Shown here in pieces: positions 14,856 to 20,959 of a DNA stretch of 25,665 nt. The first letter of the stretch is position 1. Each line of letters begins with the position of its first letter. Source of the stretch: an uncultured Veillonella sp. (lineage in GTDB: Bacteria; Bacillota; Negativicutes; Veillonellales; Veillonellaceae). The position numbers and the translations under genes were made by a program. Below the pieces are notes generated by a model, which made no database searches, was not told the DNA's origin, and saw nothing but the letters and a program-made list of their open reading frames with translations. The stretch covers positions 1 through 25,665 of the forward strand of contig CABSJA010000024.1 in assembly GCA_902477915.1 (NCBI GenBank), given 5' to 3'.

Positions 14856-15926
14856 CTAATAATATAATTTTGTATTGGATGTGTTATTAGAGTTGCTGGT
14901 AGGATACAACCGTTCGCGTCCCGTATTATCCCCTAGTCGAACCATGGTCGCATAGTTATCTAGTATATGAGAGCTGATTAATGTACGATCAATAATTTTC
15001 CAATCCTCTTGTGTCAATTTTGATTGTTCACATACCTTAACCTTAGTTTGTCCATCCGTATTGGTAATGATATACACCAAGTCCCCAGAATAAAATACAA
15101 TAACTTCATGTCCCTCTTCTAAGTTGTCTCGCTCATTTTTAATATCACCATTCACAGAATCAATCAAATCTAATGCGGTGCTAACAGGGTCCAACGAAGA
15201 CGTGTATACATAATCGCCATCCGAATCTGTTTTTGTATAATATGCAGATGTGTCATGCATATGTTCTTTTGCCGTATAAGGCACTCCAAACATAGCGCGT
15301 ATATTATGCCAAGACAAATCATTGTCCGACCAAAACAGAAATAGTAAAAATAATACACCGATCCCTATAGAAGTAGCAACTCCTTCAAAGCGTTTTTTCA
15401 GCCGTTGATTCCGTTTCTTTTTACTAATAGCATTAGCTTCTGCATCATTACAGAGACGAATATTCCTCAAAGGAACACGTGCCCCTTCGGCGAACATCTT
15501 CTCCCCTTTAAACCAGTTTTCTTCAAAGAATACACTAGCACCGCCTTCACAAGGCAATTGATATTCCTTATAGCCAGCTCGATCACCTACGGAAGCACCA
15601 CTATCACCATCTACATCTACAACCTTTTCCAAACCAATTTGATGTAATGTAAAGCCCTTCGGTGCACGCTTACGATAGGATGTTCTAGATACAGTGCACC
15701 ATTCATTATCATTGTATTCAATGGTGACCCATATTTTATCTGTTCCCTCTACAGCCTCGAGGCCATATTCGTGCCAATAATCACCAGGTGATTTTTGCAT
15801 TGACGGCTTAGCTTTATAGGCCTGTTCCTGATCTGCTTTTGGAATAATCTCGTTATATTTAATTTTTTCAGTTATTACATAACGACTGCCCTGAATCTCA
15901 AGGACATCATAACAATTAAACTCCAT
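14856..15926 (-). CDS. DUF4178-domain membrane protein
   Basis: This protein of about 356 residues has an N-terminal beta-rich domain of some 170 residues with features of DUF4178. These are LEIQGSRYVITEK, WHEYGLEAVEGTDKIWVTIEYND, a long acidic turn, and a final FFEENWFKGEKMFAEGARVPLRNI. A highly basic stretch (KKKRNQRLKKRFE) then precedes a single membrane helix (about 185-200, GIGVLFLLFLFW). The C-terminal domain has a YYTKTDSDGDYVYTSSLD segment and a Tyr-Tyr end. An earlier ATG at 15956 is in frame but has no close ribosome-binding site. The ATG at 15926 has GAGG six bases upstream and directly precedes the domain. It heads the cassette; no strong promoter is seen in the gap behind it. Confidence 0.75.
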   Translation of the reverse strand: MEFNCYDVLEIQGSRYVITEKIKYNEIIPKADQEQAYKAKPSMQKSPGDYWHEYGLEAVEGTDKIWVTIEYNDNEWCTVSRTSYRKRAPKGFTLHQIGLEKVVDVDGDSGASVGDRAGYKEYQLPCEGGASVFFEENWFKGEKMFAEGARVPLRNIRLCNDAEANAISKKKRNQRLKKRFEGVATSIGIGVLFLLFLFWSDNDLSWHNIRAMFGVPYTAKEHMHDTSAYYTKTDSDGDYVYTSSLDPVSTALDLIDSVNGDIKNERDNLEEGHEVIVFYSGDLVYIITNTDGQTKVKVCEQSKLTQEDWKIIDRTLISSHILDNYATMVRLGDNTGRERLYPTSNSNNTSNTKLYY

Positions 15927-16000
15927 ACATAACCTCGCTCGAATAGGCAAAATCATATGGATTTCGGCCTATTTCCTCTCCAAAACGGGATTTAATGAAA

Positions 16001-16654
16001 TTAAGCTTTAAAGTAGCCTATCCGCTCATGAATCGTTTCATTTTCAATAATGGAAATGCCATACTGCTGACCTATTGTAGCTTTTACAAGGACATTGGCC
16101 ACATCAGCCGTCTTTACGGGTTCTTGGCTCATTAATATATGAGCTTTGTTGATAACACCAAATACAGCACAGCTAATGCGTTCTACCAACTTAGGTTCTT
16201 CTCGAATCAATGTAGCTGGACGAGCAATAACAATCGCTTCAAAAGGCAACTCTAAAATAACATCTTCTAATTGTCCTTTCATGGACATATAGAAGAATGG
16301 AGACTTTGGATTTGCTCCCAAAGAGGATACTAAACCATATTTTTTCACACCATTTTGAGCTGCAATGCGTGCCATTTCATACTGATACGTATAATCTACG
16401 GTCCATTGTGCTTCTTTAGAGCCCGCTTGTTTACGGTTTGTACCCATAGCAGAGAATAAAATATCCCCTGTCACTAAGTGTGCCCATTCACGAGGTTCAT
16501 CAAAATTAACAATATGAACTGTTACCTTTGGAGATGTATATGTTACTGGACGACGTACAAATACATGAATGTCTTGAATCTCATGATTATCAATTAACGT
16601 GTCTACAATATGACGGCCCACTGCACCAGTGGCGCCTAATACTAACGCTTTCAT
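16001..16654 (-). CDS. NAD(P)-binding Rossmann-fold protein (atypical SDR, NmrA/HTATIP2-like)
   Basis: This 217-residue protein opens with MKALVLGATGAVGRHIVDTL, a dinucleotide-binding GxxGxxG loop. It continues with DILFSAMGTNRKQAGSKEAQWTVDYTYQYEMARIAAQNGVKKYGLVSSLGANPKS. This resembles the HTATIP2/YtfG-like atypical short-chain dehydrogenases that bind NADP. The Ser-Ser and Tyr positions (YGLVSSLGA, FFYMSMKGQLE) are where atypical SDRs keep their remnant YxxxK. Substrate is unknown. Its ATG overlaps the trmD stop by four bases (ATGA) with AAAGGTGA ahead of it, so it is co-translated with trmD. The pairing has no evident biochemical meaning. Confidence 0.82.
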   Translation of the reverse strand: MKALVLGATGAVGRHIVDTLIDNHEIQDIHVFVRRPVTYTSPKVTVHIVNFDEPREWAHLVTGDILFSAMGTNRKQAGSKEAQWTVDYTYQYEMARIAAQNGVKKYGLVSSLGANPKSPFFYMSMKGQLEDVILELPFEAIVIARPATLIREEPKLVERISCAVFGVINKAHILMSQEPVKTADVANVLVKATIGQQYGISIIENETIHERIGYFKA

Positions 16655-17481
16655 TCTTCACCTTTAAGTCTTACAGACTCTTCCTCAACTATCTCTTTTA
16701 AAAGCTTAATCTCTTCTTTTGTTAATGGACGTTCCAATAAATCTGGACGTAACAACCGAGTTCTTTTAAGTGCTTCTTTTTGACGCCAAGTAGCAATATT
16801 TTTATGATGACCACTTCTCAATACATCTGGTACAGTCCAGCCTCTAAATTCAGGGGGCTTTGTATATTGAGGGCATTCTAACAGAGGTTCATAAAAAGAA
16901 TCCTCCTGTGCCCCACTTGCCGCACCTAGTACGCCTGGGATCATGCGCGCTACTGCATCGGCTACAACCATAGCTGGCAACTCGCCACCAGTTAATACAT
17001 AATCACCAATAGAAATCGTTTCATCTACTAAATGTTCCTCTACACGGTAGTCAACACCTTCATAATGGCCACAAATGAGGACTATTTGATCGTACATAGC
17101 TAGTTCACGAGCCTTCTCCTGTGTGAAAGGCTGGCCTGTAGGTCCCATGAAAATAATTCGACGTCGTATACTTTCACTAGGATTACCAATAAGACTCATT
17201 TCATCACACATCTCATCGGTAGTATAGGTACTGTTAAGGGTATTGTCATATTGAGCAATAACAGATTCCACCGCCTCAAAAATGGGAGGTGCCATCATGA
17301 GCATACCAGCCCCACCACCATACGGTGTATCATCAACTTGACCATGTTTATTGTGACTAAAATCTCGAGGGTTAGTTACACCCATAGACAATCGTTCCGC
17401 TTCGATAGCCCGTTTTATGATGGAATGACTAAAAAAGGCATCAAAAAACTCAGGAAATAAAGATACGATATCGATACGCAT
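16651..17481 (-). CDS. trmD: tRNA (guanine-N1)-methyltransferase TrmD
   Basis: This 276-residue knotted SPOUT enzyme methylates G37 of tRNAs reading CNN and some other codons to prevent frameshifting. Hallmarks are DDTPYGGGAGMLMMAPP (51-67), LICGHYEGVDYRVEEH, the AdoMet-binding ISIGDYVLTGGELPAMV, and EDSFYEPLLECPQYTKPPEFRGWTVPDVLRSGHH. Compared with E. coli TrmD from memory, about 25 residues are inserted between the GGGAGMLMM block and the IIFMGPTGQPF strand (roughly 78-105). The ATG at 17481 has a GGGGA-type ribosome-binding site. A terminator-like hairpin separates it from rimM, so it may have its own promoter in the 120-base AT-rich gap. Confidence 0.97.
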   Translation of the reverse strand: MRIDIVSLFPEFFDAFFSHSIIKRAIEAERLSMGVTNPRDFSHNKHGQVDDTPYGGGAGMLMMAPPIFEAVESVIAQYDNTLNSTYTTDEMCDEMSLIGNPSESIRRRIIFMGPTGQPFTQEKARELAMYDQIVLICGHYEGVDYRVEEHLVDETISIGDYVLTGGELPAMVVADAVARMIPGVLGAASGAQEDSFYEPLLECPQYTKPPEFRGWTVPDVLRSGHHKNIATWRQKEALKRTRLLRPDLLERPLTKEEIKLLKEIVEEESVRLKGEE

Positions 17482-17589
17482 AGACCGTCCCCTATACTTA
17501 TTAACTCACATAAACTCATTAGCATTATCTATATATAGCTATATTATATAACTTTTACCATAATATACCTATATGTAGATAAAACAAAA

Positions 17590-17619
17590 CCGCCTAAAGG
17601 ATTATATCCATTCAGGCGG
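17590..17619 (-). terminator. Terminator-like hairpin overlapping the rimM stop codon
   Basis: On the minus strand the RNA can pair CCGCCT with AGGCGG, then GAA with UUU (one G-U), skip a single bulged U, and pair GGAU with AUCC around a three-base loop. TTTTGTTTT follows immediately. The rimM TAA (17602-17604) lies inside the hairpin. The G-U pair would be an A-C mismatch on the plus strand, so it fits minus-strand transcription. Translating ribosomes at the stop would disrupt it, so termination could depend on rimM translation. Confidence 0.7.
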
Positions 17620-18099
17620 ATCTACGATCATTAAATTATTTTCCACGTCGATGTCCTTAACAACATCTTCAATGGCTGCAAATAATTGATCTGGTTCCCC
17701 ATCTTTGGAAACCACATAGACATCATTAGCACCCGGTTGTAATACATCAGTCACTGTGCCAAGCACATTGCCTTTTGTATCTTGTACTTCGAGACCAATA
17801 ATATCAAAGATGTAATAGCGACCTTCTGGCAATTCCACTAAATCTTCACGACGCACTTGAATTTCTTTCTTACCGAATAATTCAGCCGTGTTGCGATCAG
17901 GAATTTCCTTAAAGGATGCTAATACAAATTGTTTGTGAAATCGTGCGGATGCAACGTGGTATTCTTTACCATCGATGTAACAGGCATCCATATGCATAAA
18001 CCGTTCTGGAAAATCGGTTTGAGGCATAATACGAAGATCACCCCGCACGCCGTGCGGGGCGATGATAACACCTATTGTGATGAAATCGTTAGGCTTCAT
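17602..18099 (-). CDS. rimM: Ribosome maturation factor RimM
   Basis: This 165-residue protein binds ribosomal protein S19 and assists maturation of the 30S head. The N-terminal beta-barrel carries the signature TIGVIIAPHGVRGDLRIMPQTDFPERF. The C-terminal PRC-barrel domain starts near YYIFDIIGLEVQDTKGNVLGTVTDVLQPGANDVYVV. Length is standard. The ATG overlaps the ylqD stop (TAATG). The codons for the APHGVRGD motif form an unusually GC-rich inverted repeat at 18041-18059, out of character with the flanking sequence. Confidence 0.97.
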   Translation of the reverse strand: MKPNDFITIGVIIAPHGVRGDLRIMPQTDFPERFMHMDACYIDGKEYHVASARFHKQFVLASFKEIPDRNTAELFGKKEIQVRREDLVELPEGRYYIFDIIGLEVQDTKGNVLGTVTDVLQPGANDVYVVSKDGEPDQLFAAIEDVVKDIDVENNLMIVDPPEWI

Positions 18100-18506
18100 T
18101 ATTGACGAAACGCAACGATTTTACCGTCCTCTAATAGGATTTCAGCGCCCATCATGGCATCCAAATTATCCCCGATTTTAACGGTAACTGTTTGCTCTAA
18201 TGTACCTTGAGGAATTTCAGTTCCTAAGGACAATTCTTGAGCGTCTTTCAATTTAGCTGTTACTTCTTCTTTGAAAGCCAAGCGTTTATTTTTTTCTTCG
18301 TCGATTTGTTGACGAATAGCAGTAAGACTTGTTGCATCAACTTTAGCCGCATCAGCCAAAATACGTTGGGCTTGGAACTCAATTGCTTCCAAATCTTTAT
18401 TCACCATATCAAGGCGAGTTTCAAGATCAGATACAATTTTCGCTTTCAAGTCTTCTGTTACTTTTGCTTTTACTGCTACAGGGACACGTAATGTCATTTC
18501 TTCCAT
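18099..18506 (-). CDS. ylqD: YlqD-family protein
   Basis: This 135-residue protein belongs by position and form to YlqD, a small conserved Firmicute protein between khpA and rimM. The N-terminus (about 1-20) is a short strand-rich piece (LRVPVAVKAKVTEDLKAKI). A coiled-coil-like helix of Lys, Glu, Asp and Gln follows (about 25-90, LETRLDMVNKDLEAIEFQAQRIL...). A C-terminal beta piece ends MMGAEILLEDGKIVAFRQ, which looks like a small nucleic-acid-binding or barrel fold. Its function is unknown. GGGAG precedes the ATG by seven bases; it is 14 bases from khpA and overlaps rimM by one base. Confidence 0.85.
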   Translation of the reverse strand: MEEMTLRVPVAVKAKVTEDLKAKIVSDLETRLDMVNKDLEAIEFQAQRILADAAKVDATSLTAIRQQIDEEKNKRLAFKEEVTAKLKDAQELSLGTEIPQGTLEQTVTVKIGDNLDAMMGAEILLEDGKIVAFRQ

Positions 18507-18520
18507 TGGAATACTCCCTT

Positions 18521-18751
18521 TTAGACAATATCAACAGATATCTTTTTGTTCTCTTTAATAGCCGCCGCTTTCACCACAGCGCGAATCGCTTTCGCTATTC
18601 GTCCTTGCTTTCCGATGACTTTGCCCATATCCTCTGGGGCTACATGAAGTTCGTAAACTTCCATATTCCCCTTTTGGACCATGGTAACAGATACGGCATC
18701 AGGCTGCTTCACTAATGATTTCGCAATTAATGAAATTAATTCTATCATCAC
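18521..18751 (-). CDS. khpA: KH-domain RNA-binding protein KhpA
   Basis: This 76-residue single-KH-domain protein has the RNA-gripping loop VIGKQGRIAKAIRAVVKAAA (about 47-66), which contains the GxxG element. Homologues, often paired with KhpB/Jag, bind many RNAs and affect cell division and elongation in streptococci. Two starts are possible: GTG at 18751 or ATG at 18748 immediately after it. AGAGG sits six and nine bases upstream respectively, and the family N-terminus (MIELISLIAKSLV) fits the ATG. It sits in the usual place between rpsP and ylqD. Confidence 0.93.
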   Translation of the reverse strand: MMIELISLIAKSLVKQPDAVSVTMVQKGNMEVYELHVAPEDMGKVIGKQGRIAKAIRAVVKAAAIKENKKISVDIV

Positions 18752-18769
18752 AGTATGCCTCTCTATTAA

Positions 18770-19033
18770 TTACTTTTTAGCGTCAGCAAATTTTTGCATA
18801 ACGCCTTGTTTTTTGAACAAGGAGCGAACAGTGTCAGTAGGCTGAGCACCTTTAGCTAACCAAGCCAAAGCTTTTTCTTCGTCTACATTAACGATAGCTG
18901 GTTGTTTAGTAGCATCATATTGACCAATTGTGTCAACAGGACGACCTTCACGTGGAGCACGTGCGTCAGCAACAACGATACGGTAGAAAGGAGCTTTTTT
19001 AGCACCTAAACGAGTCAAACGAATTTTTAACAT
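18770..19033 (-). CDS. rpsP: 30S ribosomal protein S16
   Basis: This 87-residue protein begins MLKIRLTRLGAKKAPFYRIVVADARAPREGRPVDTIGQYD, the unmistakable S16 N-terminus. S16 is an early-binding 30S protein that stabilises the 16S 5' and central domains. It has the strongest ribosome-binding site in the window (AAGGAGGTGA, eight bases before the ATG), fitting a highly expressed ribosomal gene inside an operon of moderately expressed ones. A GC-richer hairpin (19059-19089) lies between ffh and this site and could set the ratio of S16 to its neighbours. Confidence 0.98.
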   Translation of the reverse strand: MLKIRLTRLGAKKAPFYRIVVADARAPREGRPVDTIGQYDATKQPAIVNVDEEKALAWLAKGAQPTDTVRSLFKKQGVMQKFADAKK

Positions 19034-19058
19034 GTGAAATTCACCTCCTTATACTGAT

Positions 19059-19089
19059 ATGGGTGGACAGGTTCAGCGCCCCTGCCCAT
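19059..19089 (-). other. Hairpin in the ffh-rpsP gap
   Basis: The minus-strand RNA can form ATGGG/CCCAT (5 pairs) stacked, across a four-base bulge, on CAGG/CCTG, with a 9-base loop. It occupies most of the 59-base gap just before the S16 ribosome-binding site. There is no U-tract, so it is not a terminator. An mRNA processing or stability element, or a ribosomal-protein leader, is possible. Confidence 0.3.
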
Positions 19090-19092
19090 GTA

Positions 19093-20445
19093 TTACATAA
19101 ACGGTAATTTAGGCATTCCAGGGAAGCCGCCCTTACCGCCACGTAAACCTTGCATGCGCTTCATCATCTTCCGCGCTTCTTCAAATTGTTTCAACAAGCG
19201 ATTTACATCTTGTACCTGAGTACCAGAACCTAACGCAATACGCTTGCGGCGAGAACCATTAAGAATACTTGGATTTTCTCGCTCTGCTGCCGTCATGGAT
19301 GTAATGATGGCCTCAATACGGCGCACCTCTTTACTGTTCAAATCAAGGTCTTTCAATTGATCCTTAATTTGTCCCATGCCTGGCAACATACCAATAATAT
19401 TTTGTAATGGCCCTAACTTTCTCACTTGGTTCATCTGTTTCAAGAAGTCATCCAAGGTGAAATTGTTTTTCGCCATTTTCTTAGCCATTTCACGAGCTTC
19501 TTCTTCATCGATGGCGCCTTGTACATTTTCGATTAATGTTTTAAAGTCGCCCAAGTCGAGGATACGAGAAGCCATGCGGTCTGGATAGAATACATCGAAA
19601 CCATCCATTTTTTCGCTTACCCCAGTGAACTTAATTGGCAAGCCTGTTACAGCTTTGATGGATAATGCAGCACCACCGCGCGCATCACCATCGAGTTTAG
19701 TGAGGATAACACCATCAACGCCTAATTTTTCATTAAACGTTTGTGCTGTTGTCACCGCATCTTGACCGATCATGGAGTCCACAACGAGTAGAATTTCATG
19801 AGGTCGAACAGCGGCTTTAATGTTGGATAACTCATCCATAAGGACTTCATCTATAGCCAAGCGACCAGCTGTATCGATGATAACCACATCTTTCAACATA
19901 TGCGTGCTTTGCTCTACGGCGCGACGTGCAATGTCTACTGGATTGGCACCAGGTGTTTCATCAGCAAATACTGGGATATCGATTTGCTTACCTACAACTT
20001 GTAATTGAGTAATCGCAGCTGGACGATATACGTCGGCCGCTACGAGCATTGGATGTTTACCTTGTTTGCGAAGGTATACTGCCAACTTACCAGCTGTAGT
20101 AGTTTTACCAGCACCTTGTAAACCAACGAGCATAATAATCGTTGGAGGCTTACTGGAAATCATGATACGACTTTGTGTACCACCTAAGAGAGCCGTTAAC
20201 TCATCATTTACGATTTTAATAACCGTTTGAGCTGGATTCAAGGAACCGAACACCTCTTCACCAAGGGCCTTTTCCTTAATGGACTTAACAAAGTCCTTTG
20301 CTACCATAAAGTTAACGTCCGCTTCTAATAGCGCCGTACGTACCTGACGCAACGCAAGATTGACATCATCTTCTGTAATTTTGCCCTTCCCTTTTAAGGA
20401 TTGAAAGGCTTCTTGCAGTTTTTCTGACAAGCTATCAAATGCCAT
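19093..20445 (-). CDS. ffh: Signal recognition particle protein Ffh
   Basis: This 450-residue SRP54 homologue binds signal sequences and 4.5S/scRNA and delivers ribosomes to the FtsY receptor. The N domain (1-90) is followed by the GTPase with G1 GLQGAGKTTTAGKLA (108-122), DTAGR (191-195) and TKLDGDARGG (249-258). The Met-rich M domain (from about 325) contains MLPGMGQIKDQL, the RNA-binding SGTQVQDVNRLLKQFEEARKMMKRM stretch and a Gly/Pro/Met tail. Its start lies inside the end of ylxM (11-base overlap), with GGAGGG there serving as ribosome-binding site, so the two are translationally coupled. Confidence 0.98.
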   Translation of the reverse strand: MAFDSLSEKLQEAFQSLKGKGKITEDDVNLALRQVRTALLEADVNFMVAKDFVKSIKEKALGEEVFGSLNPAQTVIKIVNDELTALLGGTQSRIMISSKPPTIIMLVGLQGAGKTTTAGKLAVYLRKQGKHPMLVAADVYRPAAITQLQVVGKQIDIPVFADETPGANPVDIARRAVEQSTHMLKDVVIIDTAGRLAIDEVLMDELSNIKAAVRPHEILLVVDSMIGQDAVTTAQTFNEKLGVDGVILTKLDGDARGGAALSIKAVTGLPIKFTGVSEKMDGFDVFYPDRMASRILDLGDFKTLIENVQGAIDEEEAREMAKKMAKNNFTLDDFLKQMNQVRKLGPLQNIIGMLPGMGQIKDQLKDLDLNSKEVRRIEAIITSMTAAERENPSILNGSRRKRIALGSGTQVQDVNRLLKQFEEARKMMKRMQGLRGGKGGFPGMPKLPFM

Positions 20446-20770
20446 AATATCCCTCCATTTGCGCCAATACTTTCTGCACCTTAGTTTCAGCTAGAACCTC
20501 TTCAGGCAAGGTTTCTTTCAATTGTGAAAGCAAACCTTCACGCTGTTCATATTGTTCCACCAAGTGCAACTTTGATTCGTAATCATTTAAAATGTGTCGA
20601 GCACGCTGTAAATTATCGTGTACAGCCTGCCGTGATACGCCTAGTTCCTCAGCGATTTCTCCAAGGGACATATCGTCTTCGTGGTGAAGTTGTAAGGACA
20701 TGCGTTGCTTGTCCGTCAATAATGGCCCATAGAAATCCAAGAGCAAACTTATAAGCACTCGTTCTTCCAT
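20435..20770 (-). CDS. ylxM: YlxM/p13-like helix-turn-helix protein
   Basis: This 111-residue protein has a sigma-70 region-4-like helix-turn-helix. LLDFYGPLLTDKQRMSLQLHHEDDMSLGEIAEELGVSRQAVHDNLQRAR is the standard YlxM sequence. Homologues are encoded immediately before ffh in Firmicutes, and in streptococci YlxM modulates SRP GTPase activity, so it may act in the SRP pathway rather than on DNA. GGAGG stands seven bases before the ATG. A promoter with a consensus -35 lies at 20811-20839. It overlaps ffh by 11 bases. Confidence 0.93.
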   Translation of the reverse strand: MEERVLISLLLDFYGPLLTDKQRMSLQLHHEDDMSLGEIAEELGVSRQAVHDNLQRARHILNDYESKLHLVEQYEQREGLLSQLKETLPEEVLAETKVQKVLAQMEGYYGI

Positions 20771-20810
20771 TTCGCCACCTCCATCACTGTCAAGTCATAT
20801 TACTTTACAT

Positions 20811-20839
20811 ATGGTACAGTATAAAAAAAGATGTGTCAA
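20811..20839 (-). promoter_or_regulatory. Promoter of the ylxM-ffh-rpsP operon
   Basis: The minus strand has a consensus -35 TTGACA (20834-20839), a 17-base spacer and a 4/6 -10 TACCAT (20811-20816). Transcription would begin near 20804. The -35 overlaps the inverted repeat at 20830-20857. Confidence 0.5.
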
Positions 20840-20857
20840 GTAAAAATACTTAACATC
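20830..20857. repeat. Imperfect inverted repeat between divergent promoters (candidate operator)
   Basis: AAGTA (20838-20842) and TACTT (20847-20851) flank an AAAA centre. The match extends to GTCAAGTA/TACTTAAC with one mismatch, and outer arms GATGT (20830-20834) and ACATC (20853-20857) also pair. It lies upstream of both predicted start sites, so neither promoter transcribes it. A DNA-binding site is more likely than an RNA hairpin. Confidence 0.4.
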
Positions 20858-20907
20858 TAAATTATAGATAATTATTTTCATATTTTACTTTTATATATAC
20901 TCAAATA

Positions 20908-20916
20908 TGCTATAAT
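20908..20916 (+). promoter_or_regulatory. Extended -10 promoter of the RclA-like gene
   Basis: TGCTATAAT is an extended -10 with no good -35. The start site would be near 20923, and AGGAGG at 20948-20953 gives a six-base spacing to the ATG at 20960. Poor -35 elements often go with activator control, which would suit an oxidant-responsive gene. Confidence 0.5.
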
Positions 20917-20959
20917 AAGGATATCTAATATTTTCAATATAAAAGATAGGAGGTATTGT

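Noticed and set aside
19059..19090. Resemblance of the ffh-rpsP gap to the SRP RNA apical motif
   Set aside because: A GCTGAACCTGTC-like string occurs, but the GGAAG/asymmetric loop pattern of SRP RNA is missing and the gap is too short for the RNA.
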